The notes: a model not told the origin generated them from the letters alone. Shown: positions 34,506 to 44,955, numbered from the stretch's first letter. The stretch is DNA of 64,000 nucleotides from Stieleria neptunia (GCF_007754155.1 NZ_CP037423.1:5238865-5302864), one strand, 5' to 3'. Program-made: numbers and translations.

Positions 34506-34786
34506 TTATTTCGCTCCATCTGACAAAACGTGACCTTTTTCCTGTGACGTTCTCGATCGCTTTTCCCGGATCAGTCCTGGGGCCATTGCATTCCAGCGGT
34601 CCGGTGCGTTTTGGGGATCCAAGCATGTCGGCATGCTCGATGCCGGAAGTTCTCGATCGATGCCGCAAAACATTAACTCTGGCCGGCTGTTCTTGGACTC
34701 CGGCGGGTTGTCGACGCTCGCGGTGTATTTATCCCTGAACTGCAGATTCTCGCGACGCGTTCCAGTTCACTTGTAGGAGGTGTTCG
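34506..34786. other. Upstream region of the giant surface-protein gene
   Basis: No gene. A GTAGGAGGTG ribosome-binding site lies about ten bases before the ATG at 34787. Hairpin-forming GGCATGCTCGATGCC is seen near 34630-34645. The promoter is presumably in this stretch but I cannot point to it. Confidence 0.45.
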
Positions 34787-37700
34787 ATGTTTCACGCCCG
34801 CCGAAAGTTACAGCGTCTATTGAGCAAACCGCAGCGACGCCGGCTGGCCGCCGGTCTGCAAACACTGGAGCGACGACAACTGTTGGCGGCCGAGGTGTTG
34901 CTGGCCGACAGTTTTGAATCGGGACAGTGGGCCGGCAATTGGGTCGAGGACAGCCAGAATGACTGGTTCACGTCATCTCAGCGATCGACCGACGGTTCGC
35001 GTTCGGCAGAAATCGATGGATGGGCCAGTAACGCGACGTTGACGACCAGCACGCCGATCGATCTGAGCGGGTACAGCTCGACGGAGCTGACCTTCGATTG
35101 GCTGATCGAACGCGGGTTTGACGGCGGGGAATATTTGTCGCTCGATCTTTCGACCGACGGCGGAACAAGCTGGCAAACCGACGTGCGTCGACTCAACGGT
35201 AACGTGGACGCCGAAAACACTTGGCACAACGAAACAGTTGATCTCAGTTCCTATACGACTTCACAGCTGCTGGTCCGATTTCGCAGTAAGGTTAGCCGAT
35301 CCAACGAAGACGCCAACGTCGACAACGTGAAGATCACCGCTGTTCCTCAGACGCCGGCGTTTCCACCGAGCATCGACTACGCGGATTTTTCCGATGCGAG
35401 CGAGTTGAATCTTGTCGGCCACGCCGCCACCACGCCCGACCGGCTACGCCTCACGCCGGCCGAGTCGAGTCGGATCGGTGCGGCCTGGCATCATGGCAAA
35501 CAGTTCGTTTCGGTCGGCTTCGAGACAACATTTCAATTCCAGATAACGGAACCGGACGCAGGGGGCGGCGCCGACGCGTTTGCCTTTGTGATTCAAAACA
35601 CGTCAGACACGATCATCGGTGCCGGTGGTGGGCACAGTGGATTCCACCAGATCCCCAACTCCTTGGCAGTTGAATTTGATACCACTCAAGGAACGGACGA
35701 ATCGAGTGACAGTCACGTCAGTATTCACACGCGCGGGACCGAGCGGAACTCGTCCAAGCAGGAGTTCTCGCTCGGCTCGTTCGACACGTCTGGATTCAAG
35801 CTGAACGACGGCAACGTTCACACTGCGAAAATCGCTTACACGCCCGGGACGATGTCAGTGTTTCTCGATAACCTGGCCAGCCCCGCGCTGACGATTCCGC
35901 TCGACCTGGACAGCATGCTGAACTTGGATCTGGGGAGCGCCTATGTCGGCTTCACCGCCGCGACCGGAGGCGGCTGGCAGAACCATGATATCTTGAATTG
36001 GAGTTTTGCCAATCTGACCGATACGACGACCACCATCGGGATCGAGGATTCTGCTTCGGCTGAGGGTAACGCCGGCCAGAGCGGCCTTGATTTTGTGGTC
36101 AAACGGTTTGGGGATCTCTCTGGATCCCATACCGTCGACTGGGTGACCAGCACAGGTTCCGCGACCGCGGGCGTTGACTACGCGGCAGCCAGCGGACAAG
36201 TCACTTTCGCAGCGGGCGCAGCGGAGAAGATCATCACCGTTGCGATCATCGGTGACACAACGGAAGAAGAGCACGAGACTTTTGAAGTCGACATCCTGCT
36301 GAGTCAAGGCTCGGCGGCGATTGTGGACGGCCAGGCGACGGGGACCATCCAAAACGATGAGACAAGTCTTTCGGTCGGCGATGCAACGGCATCCGAAGGG
36401 GGAACTGATTTTCAGTTCGTCGAGACTTACATTCAGTCCAGCGCAACGGGATTGAATGCGACACGATCCCTGCATCTCAGTCCGGACGGATTCTTGTACG
36501 CCGGTGCAAGTGTTCCCCCGAGCGTCCGCAAGTATCACTATGACACCGGAGCATTTGTCGGCCTGGTTGCTGAAGACGTCAATCTCGCAAGTTCCACGTA
36601 CAGGGGTTTCGTCTTCGGTCCTGACGGCGATATCTATGTTGCCGACGTCATGTACGAACGCGTGCTGCGATTCGATGCTTCCACCGGTATGTCCAAGGGA
36701 GCATTCGTGACCAGCGGGCTGGGCGGCCTGGACACTCCCAAAGACTTGGCGTTTGGCTCGGACCTGAATCTGTACGTCGCCAGCGCAAACTCGGGTGAGG
36801 TCCTTCGCTATCAAGGACCGTTTGCAGCGGAACCAGGCGCGTTCATGGGCGTTGTCGCCTCTGCTGCTAACGGAGGCTTAGGCAGCCCGGACGCTCTGAC
36901 GTTCGGACCTGGCGGGGATCTCTATATCTCCGACGGCTCGAACGACAGTGTGCTTCGCGTCGACGCCGTCACCGGAGTGGTCGACACGTTCGTTCAACCG
37001 GCCGCGGGAATATACGACGCATCGACTGCCGGCGGGCTCCAGTTCGGCCCCGATCGAACGGGCGATGGAATTCCAGACCTTTACGCCAGCAGCTACAACA
37101 CCGATAGTCTGCTTGTTTTTGACGGTGTCGACGGAAGCCTGGCGCAGGAACTGCTACCAACTGGCCTGGGCGGACTCTACCGACCAACCGGCTTCGTCAT
37201 TGAACCAGACGGCAATCTGCTCGTTGCCAGCATCGGCGGCCCCGACAAGGTACTGCGATTCGCAGAGAGCTCCAAGGCTGTCTTCACGGTGACGCTTTCC
37301 AAACCGTCGGCGTTTCCGGTCAGTGTCGACTACACGACACAGGACCAAACCGCGACGACGGCCAATGGAGACTACACCACGCACAGCGGAACGCTGACCT
37401 TCCCGCCGGGCGTCACTTCACGAACGATTTCGATTCAAACCAATGACGACGGAAGTTTTGAGTCCGACGAAACCTTCAAACTTGTGCTCTCGAATCCCGT
37501 CTCGGCCTCGATCACAGACAGCACCGGCGTCGGCACGATTGTCAACGATGATGTCGTTCCGATCTACCCACCGACCATCGACTACGTGAATTTCTCCGAT
37601 GTCAGTGACCTGAACCTCGTCGGCCACGCAACCAAAACGACAGACAATCGGATCCAATTAACTGACGCGGGTCTTCGGCAGGGAAGTGTATGGCACAAGA

Positions 37701-40700
37701 CGAAGCAGTCGGTTTCGACGTCGTTTGAAACTCAGTTTGACTTTGTATTGGATCCGAATGCGCATGGACTTGTCTTTGTCATTCAGAACACGCGACCTGA
37801 GATGCTTGGCGGCGGCGCTGGATTCGATGGGATTCCGAACAGTCTTGCCGTTGAGTTCGACACCAAAATGCAGTCGAACCAAAATGACCCGAACGACAAC
37901 CATGTCAGCATTCAATCGCGAGGGCTTGAGCACAATTCCGCTGACCACGAGTTTTTACTCGGCACCGCGACCAGTCTGTCGGACCTGAACGACGGCCAAT
38001 CGCACACCGCAATGATTCGCTACGCATCCGGTGTCCTGAGTGTCTTTGTTGACGACCTCGCGTCACCAATACTGTCCGCAAGCGTCGACATCAATGAATT
38101 GCTCGATTTGGATTTCGGTCAGGCCTGGGTTGGATTCACTTCGGGAAACAATCGACACGAAATCTTGAGCTGGCAGTTCCGTCCTTTGGTAGACCTGAGC
38201 ACGAGGATTGGGATCCACGATGCGGAGATTCTGGAAGGCGACAACGGAACACAGCAACTGGTTTTTCAGGTCCAGCGAATTGGGACTGCAGCAGCGGGAA
38301 TTCATTGGAATACCGCGGACGACTCGGCGATCGCCGGCAGTGATTACACCGCCGCATCGGGAAGCATCCAATTTGCCGCGGGAGGCCCCGACATCCAGCA
38401 GGTCGCAGTGCCGATCCTGGGTGACACATCGGAAGAAGCCTTTGAAGACTTCTTCGTTGACCTAAGTGTCACATCGGGCCAAGTAACGGTCGTGGATGAT
38501 CGCGCGACCGGTACGATCTTGAATGACGATGCGGTGATTTCCATCAGTGATGCATCGGCCGTCGAGGGAGACCCAGGATTCACATTTTCAGATGAATTTG
38601 TCGCTCCGGCGATTGATGGTCTCTGGACCATGTCTCGCGGGCTGGATGTCGGACCAGACGGCAATCTGTACGTCACGGTGGAACAAGGACCCTATCCCGG
38701 CGCCGTGTTGCGTTACAACGCTGACACGGGGGAATTCATGGGAGCGTTTGCCACACACCATGAACTCGATGGCGCCAAGGATCTGGAGTTTGGTCCCGAT
38801 GGAAATCTTTACGTGACCAACAACCGAACCGACAAGATTCTGAGGTTCGATGGCACGACTGGTAACTTCATCGACGTGTTCGTTGCAGCGGGAGGCGCCC
38901 TCAACGTTCCCCGCGCAATCGTCTTTGGAACGGACAACAACCTGTATGTTGCCAACGCGAACTCCGACGAGATCCTGCGTTATCAAGGCCCGACGGGCCC
39001 AAATCCCGGTCAACTGATCGACGTGTTCGTTTCCGCGGGCGAAGGAGGAATGGATAGCCCAACTACACTCACCTTCGGTCCCGATGGCACGCTCTATGTC
39101 GCCAGTGGAGCCCACGCGACCTACAACAACAGCATTCTTAGATTCGATGGCGCGACCGGCGACTTCATCGACGCGTTTGACGCCTCAGGAACCTCGACGC
39201 TGGCGTTGGTGCCAACCGCCGGGCTGATCTTTGGTCCTGACCTGAATGGCGACGGCATTGGAGAGTTGTACGCCAGTAATGGTGATGGTCCCGCCGAGGT
39301 GTTGGCATTCGACCCCACGACCGGCGCTCTGCTGGAGAAGGTCGTGGAGTCGGGGACAGGAGGATTGGTCGATCCCAAAGGCCTGGCATTCACATCCGAA
39401 GGTGACTTGCTGGTTGTAAGCTCCGGAACACGCAACATTCTTCGGTACTCCGGCAGCGATCGCGCGGCATTCACGGCAACCCTCTCATCGCCTATCGGTC
39501 AGACAGTCACGGTTGACTTCAGCACGACGAATGGAACGGCGATTTCAGCCAGCGATTACCTTTCCGCCAGCGGCACGTTGACTTTTGCTGCGGGAGTCAC
39601 AAACCAAACGATACTGGTATCGAGTATCGATGACTCGCAATTCGAGTTGGACGAAACATTCCAAGTGACGCTCGACAATCCGAATGGCGTCGCGATCGCC
39701 GACGACACAGGTGTCGGTACCCTCATTGACAACGATCCCATGCCGGTCAACAACCTGCCGGTCGCGGATGACGATGCCTATGCAATTGCTGAAGACGGCG
39801 TATTGAGCGTCCCCGTGTCAGGCGTGCTCGACGGTGATACCGATGCCGACAACGATCCGTTGACCGCGTCATTGGTTTCTCAGGCGTCGAGTGGTGTCGT
39901 CGTCCTCAGCCCGGATGGGTCATTCACCTACACGCCCGACGCCAACTTCAACGGCAGCGATAGCTTTACTTACACCGCTTTCGACGGCATCGGCAACTCG
40001 AACGTGGCCACGGTGAACCTGACCGTCAGTACTGTTAACGACGCGCCTGTCGCCAACAGTCAAAGCGTATCAACCAAGGAGAACACGCCCAAAACGGTCA
40101 CCCTGTCTGGAAGCGACGTCGAAGGCGATTCGCTCTCGTTCGCTGTGCTGGCCGGACCGACCTCCGGCAACCTCAGCGGTACGGCGCCCAACCTGATCTA
40201 TACGCCGGACACTGGATTTACCGGCAGCGACAGCTTTACCTTTGTCGCCAATGATGGGACCGCCGACAGTGCGACCGCGACGATCACTATCAACGTGACG
40301 GACAACAACGCACCGGTTGCCGATCCGCAAGCGATCGCCGTCAACGAGGACAGTAGCGTCGCGATCGGGTTGACCGGATCGGACCAGGACTCGGATCCGA
40401 TCACGTTTCAGATCGTTGCTGCCCCGCTGCACGGCACGTTGTCCGGAACGGCACCCAACCTCGCTTATACGCCCGATGCAAATTACAACGGTAACGAAAG
40501 CTTTACCTTCCAAGTCAACGACGGAACAGACGATAGCGGTCTGGCGACTGTCTCATTGACCGTCAATCCGATCAACGATGCTCCAACCGCCAATGCTCAA
40601 TCGGTCAGCACGGCCGAGGACAGTCCTTTAGGGATAGCGCTCAGCGGCAACGACATCGACGGTGATTCGCTCGGCTACATCCTTGTCGCTGGTCCCGCCA

Positions 40701-42262
40701 ATGGAACACTGGTCGGAAGTGGTGCGAATCGCACGTACACACCGGATGCGAACTTCCACGGCGAAGATAGCTTTACCTTCAAAGTCAACGACGGCCAAGT
40801 CGATAGCCCCGCAGTGACCGTTTCGATTGATGTCACGGCCGTCAACGATGCACCGGTTGCGACCGCCGATTCTCATCCGCTTGACCAGGACACCACGCTT
40901 TCCGTCCCCGCGTCTGGAGTGCTGGGTAACGACGTCGATGTGGACGGTGATTCGATCACGGCCGTGCTGGTGACAACAACCGGTAACGGTTCGTTGACAC
41001 TCGGCAGTGATGGATCATTCGACTATACGCCAGATCCCGGCTTCGTCGGCAGCGACAGTTTCAGTTACCAAGTGGACGACGGCTCGATCGCGGGCAACAC
41101 GGTGACCGTCACGTTGACCGTCAACGCCGTCAGTGTCGGCCCCAATCTTTCGCATGGCGAAGTCGTCAGCGTCGGTGATAGCTGGCAGACCGTGAACCTG
41201 GCGGCCTCGTACACGTCGATGGTCGTGATCGCAACGCCGAGATACAACAGCGGTTCGGGGCCGGGTGTGGTGCGAATTCGCGACGCGGCCGGCAGTCGTT
41301 TTCAAGTTCGCGTCGACAACGTCGGGGCGAGTGCCTTCAGTGGCGGTGTTCACTACGTCGTTGTTGAGGAGGGCGTGTACGACGAAGCCGGTTTCAAGTT
41401 GGAGGCGGTGAAATACTCCGAGGATCAAACCAGTCGCAAGAGCGGTTGGTTGATCGATACGGTCGGCTATCAACAGTCCTACATTTCGCCCGTCGTCGTT
41501 GGCCAAGTGATGACTGCCAACGACGAAGACTGGTCGGTCTTTTGGGCCAGTAGCGGCAGTCGAACCAGTCCGCCGTCGTCCACCGCCCTGAATGTCGGCA
41601 AGCACGTGGCGGAGGATCCGGACACGACTCGAGCCAGCGAAACGATCGGCTACCTGGTCATCGAAGCCACGCAAAGTGGCACGATCGAAGGCCTGCCGTT
41701 CGTGGCCGGTGTGGGAGGTGACTCGATTCGCGGCGTCGGCAACGGAACCTACCAATACAGCTACGACGCAATGCCCAATGCGAAGACGGCCGTGCTGAGT
41801 AGCGCCGGCATGGACGGCGGCGACGGAGGCTGGGCCGTCCTTCGCGGCAACAATCCGGTGCCAGCAACCAGCGGTGCGATCAGCCTGTCGATCGATGAAG
41901 ATCAACAGCGCGATTCCGAACGCAACCACACGACCGAACAAGTCGCCTACTTCGTGATCGATCCGCCGATCGAGACAGCGTCCGAAGCGTCGATTGCCGC
42001 TCCGGTTGTTTTCAATCTCAGCACGCGCACCGAATCCGATGTCAGCCAGAACAGCAAAGACACCGAAGACCGGCCGATACTCCAGTCGGTTCCGCAAAAG
42101 CTGGCCTTGGCGGCAAGCGGCCCAATCTCCGCGATTTTGACCGGCCGCATTCGAGCGATCGATTCCGTGATCGCCGACCAGCGCGAGTCCAAAGAGCACC
42201 TGTCCGACAACTTACTCGAACTGCTCGCCGCGACCACGTCGCTGAAACACTCGAAATCGTAA
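34787..42262 (+). CDS. Giant modular surface protein (lectin, Calx-beta, NHL, cadherin-like)
   Basis: 2,491 residues. The N-terminus is the planctomycete surface-protein type (RRLAAGLQTLERRQLLAA), not a normal signal peptide. Approximate modules: 37-190 MAM-like sandwich; 195-405 legume-lectin-like; 413-525 Calx-beta; 540-825 NHL-type propeller; 830-922 Calx-beta; 925-1135 lectin-like; 1137-1248 Calx-beta; 1258-1558 propeller; 1559-1650 Calx-beta; 1650-2115 five cadherin/VCBS-like units each ending NDAP or similar; 2115-2410 a beta-rich module; 2410-2491 a charged tail. The lectin/Calx/propeller/Calx block is clearly duplicated. Asp-rich Calx and cadherin units should bind calcium. It is probably a cell-surface or secreted adhesin; no transporter gene is adjacent. 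Confidence 0.88.
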   Translation: MFHARRKLQRLLSKPQRRRLAAGLQTLERRQLLAAEVLLADSFESGQWAGNWVEDSQNDWFTSSQRSTDGSRSAEIDGWASNATLTTSTPIDLSGYSSTELTFDWLIERGFDGGEYLSLDLSTDGGTSWQTDVRRLNGNVDAENTWHNETVDLSSYTTSQLLVRFRSKVSRSNEDANVDNVKITAVPQTPAFPPSIDYADFSDASELNLVGHAATTPDRLRLTPAESSRIGAAWHHGKQFVSVGFETTFQFQITEPDAGGGADAFAFVIQNTSDTIIGAGGGHSGFHQIPNSLAVEFDTTQGTDESSDSHVSIHTRGTERNSSKQEFSLGSFDTSGFKLNDGNVHTAKIAYTPGTMSVFLDNLASPALTIPLDLDSMLNLDLGSAYVGFTAATGGGWQNHDILNWSFANLTDTTTTIGIEDSASAEGNAGQSGLDFVVKRFGDLSGSHTVDWVTSTGSATAGVDYAAASGQVTFAAGAAEKIITVAIIGDTTEEEHETFEVDILLSQGSAAIVDGQATGTIQNDETSLSVGDATASEGGTDFQFVETYIQSSATGLNATRSLHLSPDGFLYAGASVPPSVRKYHYDTGAFVGLVAEDVNLASSTYRGFVFGPDGDIYVADVMYERVLRFDASTGMSKGAFVTSGLGGLDTPKDLAFGSDLNLYVASANSGEVLRYQGPFAAEPGAFMGVVASAANGGLGSPDALTFGPGGDLYISDGSNDSVLRVDAVTGVVDTFVQPAAGIYDASTAGGLQFGPDRTGDGIPDLYASSYNTDSLLVFDGVDGSLAQELLPTGLGGLYRPTGFVIEPDGNLLVASIGGPDKVLRFAESSKAVFTVTLSKPSAFPVSVDYTTQDQTATTANGDYTTHSGTLTFPPGVTSRTISIQTNDDGSFESDETFKLVLSNPVSASITDSTGVGTIVNDDVVPIYPPTIDYVNFSDVSDLNLVGHATKTTDNRIQLTDAGLRQGSVWHKTKQSVSTSFETQFDFVLDPNAHGLVFVIQNTRPEMLGGGAGFDGIPNSLAVEFDTKMQSNQNDPNDNHVSIQSRGLEHNSADHEFLLGTATSLSDLNDGQSHTAMIRYASGVLSVFVDDLASPILSASVDINELLDLDFGQAWVGFTSGNNRHEILSWQFRPLVDLSTRIGIHDAEILEGDNGTQQLVFQVQRIGTAAAGIHWNTADDSAIAGSDYTAASGSIQFAAGGPDIQQVAVPILGDTSEEAFEDFFVDLSVTSGQVTVVDDRATGTILNDDAVISISDASAVEGDPGFTFSDEFVAPAIDGLWTMSRGLDVGPDGNLYVTVEQGPYPGAVLRYNADTGEFMGAFATHHELDGAKDLEFGPDGNLYVTNNRTDKILRFDGTTGNFIDVFVAAGGALNVPRAIVFGTDNNLYVANANSDEILRYQGPTGPNPGQLIDVFVSAGEGGMDSPTTLTFGPDGTLYVASGAHATYNNSILRFDGATGDFIDAFDASGTSTLALVPTAGLIFGPDLNGDGIGELYASNGDGPAEVLAFDPTTGALLEKVVESGTGGLVDPKGLAFTSEGDLLVVSSGTRNILRYSGSDRAAFTATLSSPIGQTVTVDFSTTNGTAISASDYLSASGTLTFAAGVTNQTILVSSIDDSQFELDETFQVTLDNPNGVAIADDTGVGTLIDNDPMPVNNLPVADDDAYAIAEDGVLSVPVSGVLDGDTDADNDPLTASLVSQASSGVVVLSPDGSFTYTPDANFNGSDSFTYTAFDGIGNSNVATVNLTVSTVNDAPVANSQSVSTKENTPKTVTLSGSDVEGDSLSFAVLAGPTSGNLSGTAPNLIYTPDTGFTGSDSFTFVANDGTADSATATITINVTDNNAPVADPQAIAVNEDSSVAIGLTGSDQDSDPITFQIVAAPLHGTLSGTAPNLAYTPDANYNGNESFTFQVNDGTDDSGLATVSLTVNPINDAPTANAQSVSTAEDSPLGIALSGNDIDGDSLGYILVAGPANGTLVGSGANRTYTPDANFHGEDSFTFKVNDGQVDSPAVTVSIDVTAVNDAPVATADSHPLDQDTTLSVPASGVLGNDVDVDGDSITAVLVTTTGNGSLTLGSDGSFDYTPDPGFVGSDSFSYQVDDGSIAGNTVTVTLTVNAVSVGPNLSHGEVVSVGDSWQTVNLAASYTSMVVIATPRYNSGSGPGVVRIRDAAGSRFQVRVDNVGASAFSGGVHYVVVEEGVYDEAGFKLEAVKYSEDQTSRKSGWLIDTVGYQQSYISPVVVGQVMTANDEDWSVFWASSGSRTSPPSSTALNVGKHVAEDPDTTRASETIGYLVIEATQSGTIEGLPFVAGVGGDSIRGVGNGTYQYSYDAMPNAKTAVLSSAGMDGGDGGWAVLRGNNPVPATSGAISLSIDEDQQRDSERNHTTEQVAYFVIDPPIETASEASIAAPVVFNLSTRTESDVSQNSKDTEDRPILQSVPQKLALAASGPISAILTGRIRAIDSVIADQRESKEHLSDNLLELLAATTSLKHSKS

Positions 42263-42389
42263 CCCATCGCCTTCTCGACCATGCCTCTCGCAGACCGCAG
42301 ACCACTCGATACAGAGCACCCAAGTATACACGGCGGGGGAGGGCGTTATCCCTGAGGGCTCCTTCGGGAGGTACGGCGGGGGAACTTCT

Positions 42390-42458
42390 ATCGCTGGAAT
42401 AGGTGACATTGATGGAGACCTGATTCCCGATCTGGCTGTCGGTCACCGTCACTCGTGA
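42390..42458 (+). pseudogene. FG-GAP repeat fragment
   Basis: The plus frame from 42390 reads IAGIGDIDGDLIPDLAVGHR, a textbook FG-GAP/integrin-like calcium-binding unit, then stops. A second frame downstream (42460-42690) reads a beta-rich stretch (STDLSNASGAMDFNDYGIGF) ending in a hydrophobic segment and a stop. Neither is long enough to function. They look like leftover pieces of another large surface-protein gene beside the intact one. The rest of 42263-42998 shows nothing else I can support. Confidence 0.5.
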
Positions 42459-42998
42459 ATCCGGTAACGACCCGGAACTCATTTACTCGTCGACGGACCT
42501 TTCCAATGCGTCCGGCGCGATGGACTTCAATGACTACGGAATCGGTTTCTACATTCAAAACTCGGCAGTTGCGGGAGCCGGTCTGGTGATTCTGGTTCAC
42601 GCCTTGATTGCTACCCTCATCATAGCCGTCGAAGATCGACGTTCGGCCAAACCTCCCGCGTGGGGCGACACCGCTTCCGAAATAATGTAAGCAGCGTTGA
42701 CCTTAGTTTTTCAAATCACAAGAGGTACGCGCATCAAAAATTTATGCATCGTGAAATTCCGCGATCGTGGGGGAGAACATTGCTCATTGCGACTTGCACC
42801 TCCATCGGATTCGTGGCCGCTCCTGCTTGAGACATGGACTACAATGGATAAAGTCACGTTGCCGTGTGTAAGGCGACTACTCAGCGGTGATTGACGACCG
42901 TGCTACGTCGCCATTGTTTGAGTTTGCAGAGCGAGTCGGATGGGGGTCGTCGCACCGTGCCACCGAGTTGGACGATAGGATTCTATAAGTGGCGTCAC

Positions 42999-43629
42999 AT
43001 GCGTTTCGACGACAATATCTCAGCAGACTCGGACCAAACTTCGACGCTTGCCTTTGACCAGATTCAAGCGACCTGCACGGCATTCTTGGCCCAGTGCCGC
43101 GCGAATTCAGCGCCCGCCATCCCGCAACTCGTGCGAAAGATTGAGCCTTCGGGACAACCTGCTCTGCTCCGGAATCTTCTGCACATTGATTTACGCCACA
43201 GGAGGGGCCGAGGCGAGGTCCCGCAGACGGAGGACTACATTCGGGAAATGCCAGAGCATTCGGCCGTCATCCGTGGTGTGTTTTACGAGACCGTCTCGAT
43301 CGCACAGCCGCCAGACGCGGGTTTCGCGTCGACTCACATGGCCGACCGCTCCGCGACCGAAGAAATGCCGAGCGGTGATCTTCTGGGGAAGTACCGTTTG
43401 CTGCGGAAGCTCGCTGAGAATGCTTTGGGCTCACCTCAAAGGTTTCAAGCTTGCCGAGGAACACGGCGACCAATGGGAAAAGACCCTCTCTGAGATCGCG
43501 CTCGGGCAGGTCCAAGAAGAATTTGGTGCGTCGAGACGCTCGGAGCAAACGACGGAAGCAAAGGAGTTTCTGGATCGCCTGGAAGCAGAGATCAAAGCCG
43601 AGATGGTCGATCGCACTCGGTTTCGCTAA
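42999..43629 (+). pseudogene. Ser/Thr protein kinase remnant, deleted and frameshifted
   Basis: From ATG 42999 the frame reads the N-terminal region typical of planctomycete Ser/Thr kinases (PALLRNLLHIDLRHRRGRGE, then YIREMPEHSAVIRGVF) and reaches the start of the kinase fold (GDLLGKYRLLRKLAENALG), but the Gly loop is already damaged and no catalytic part follows. Near 43420-43440 the coding sense moves to another frame that reads FKLAEEHGDQWEKTLSEIAL and a helical tail (LGQVQEEFGAS...RLEAEI) to a stop at 43629. That tail resembles the end of planctomycete ECF sigma factors, a weak impression. So the kinase core was deleted and two gene ends were joined. Confidence 0.55.
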
Positions 43630-43670
43630 TTGCAGAGGTGTGATGACCTCCTGTATTTCCCTGCCAATCG

Positions 43671-43810
43671 AACTTGCGGCGGTTGCATCGTCCGCTCGCA
43701 TTTCGAAAATTCGGCTCGCTGCAGTTTTCTCGAAATATGGGACCGGAACTTGGGCAAACCACGCGGAAGACGATAACCTGCATCGGTGTCGGTACCGAAG
43801 CGGCGGAGCG
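43671..43810. repeat. Degenerate dispersed repeat, second copy
   Basis: Aligns over about 140 bases with 32861-33000; best-conserved block is CTGCATCGGTGTCGG-ACCGAAGCG near its end (43779-43802). The region 43630-43962 contains no gene apart from this. Confidence 0.45.
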
Positions 43811-43962
43811 GATCTTGTTTGTGACAGCGAGCGGCCCAACAACTGTCACTTGGAATCGGTCCCTCCGGATTTGGCAACGTTGCCGAACGTACGGTTGCAA
43901 CCGCTGCCTAATCGCGGGCTCGACATTTGTAGACATTCGGTCGAAGTGACAATTTCACCTGA

Positions 43963-44802
43963 TCAGCGTTTGCGACGCCGTCTGCGAAGAGCCATCACAC
44001 CGGAAACGACGCATAACGCGAGGGGTGTCCCGGGTTCCGGAATCGCTGTGGAGAAAGCCGTGATCTGAATGTTGTCGATCGCCATCTCGTCGAATCCATT
44101 CAACGCATCAAAACTACCGCCTCCGGACCATTCGACGAGCATCGAATCACCATCAGCAAGCGGTTGGAGTACACCGCCAAAGAGACCGTTTTCCGGTAAC
44201 AGCAGATCGTATTGGAGAGTCGTCTGGACCCATTCTGGCGTTCCGTCCGCCGCTGACGGTGTGTCGAGAAAGACGGGATCGATGAATGCCGAACCATTGC
44301 TGAATTCGAGGTCGAAGTAATTGCTGTTATTACTGTCGTTGTAGACCCAAACGTCGTAGCGTACGGTCAGGGCATCGACGACCTGTCCCGTCTGATTTCG
44401 TATTCGCAGAGATGGAATGCCAAAGGAAAAGCCGGCGTCACCCAGCTGTATTCCCAGTGCTCGGTTTCCGCCGCCAGTTTCAAAACTGTAGTAACCAGAA
44501 TCGCTGACACCTCCGCTGCTCATCCCACGCCCAAAGACACCGACACCGACCGTGTCGCCGAAACTTGTTTGCAGACTGCCGTTATCGTCACCAATCACGA
44601 GTTCCCAGTCGTTCGAATCCAATGCTCCCCCACCACCTCCAGACGCCAACCCTGCGCCGGTGTAGTCCTGGAAGTCGATCGTCTGAGTTTCACCCAGCAG
44701 CGTGAACGTCAACTCAGCTTGGACCGGACGGCCGCTCATGAAAAGAAAAAATGCAGCAAACAAGACAAGGATGATGCGACGAAAGGGTGTCGGACCGCTC
44801 AT
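43963..44802 (-). CDS. PEP-CTERM exported protein
   Basis: 279 residues from ATG 44802, where a signal peptide begins (FRRIILVLFAAFFLFMSGRP, cleavage near VQAEL). The body is a beta-rich Gly/Ser/Asp protein (FQDYTGAGLASGGGGGALDS, then LRIRNQTGQVVDALTVRYDV), perhaps a jelly-roll/LamG-like domain. The C-terminus is a PEP-CTERM tail: AIPEPGTPLAL, a hydrophobic helix and RRRRRKR. It should be exported and processed by exosortase. An in-frame extension upstream crosses repeats and is unlikely to be coding. Function unknown; PEP-CTERM proteins are often linked to extracellular matrix. Confidence 0.85.
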   Translation of the reverse strand: MSGPTPFRRIILVLFAAFFLFMSGRPVQAELTFTLLGETQTIDFQDYTGAGLASGGGGGALDSNDWELVIGDDNGSLQTSFGDTVGVGVFGRGMSSGGVSDSGYYSFETGGGNRALGIQLGDAGFSFGIPSLRIRNQTGQVVDALTVRYDVWVYNDSNNSNYFDLEFSNGSAFIDPVFLDTPSAADGTPEWVQTTLQYDLLLPENGLFGGVLQPLADGDSMLVEWSGGGSFDALNGFDEMAIDNIQITAFSTAIPEPGTPLALCVVSGVMALRRRRRKR

Positions 44803-44955
44803 GGTTGTTTCTTTCAAAGATGGACGTTCGCCCCAGTTCCGTCTTGTACAGTAAACGATCCTACCTAGCGAGCGGTGGAGAAACAGGAAAATCACTGCAA
44901 AAACGCTATGCGAGTTTTTTCCAGAAATCTGAGGCATGGCGCGATTTGGCGCGAT

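Noticed and set aside
41015..42199. A 394-residue minus-strand open frame antisense to the giant surface protein
   Set aside because: No ribosome-binding site or domain; the plus-strand frame is continuous with clear domains.
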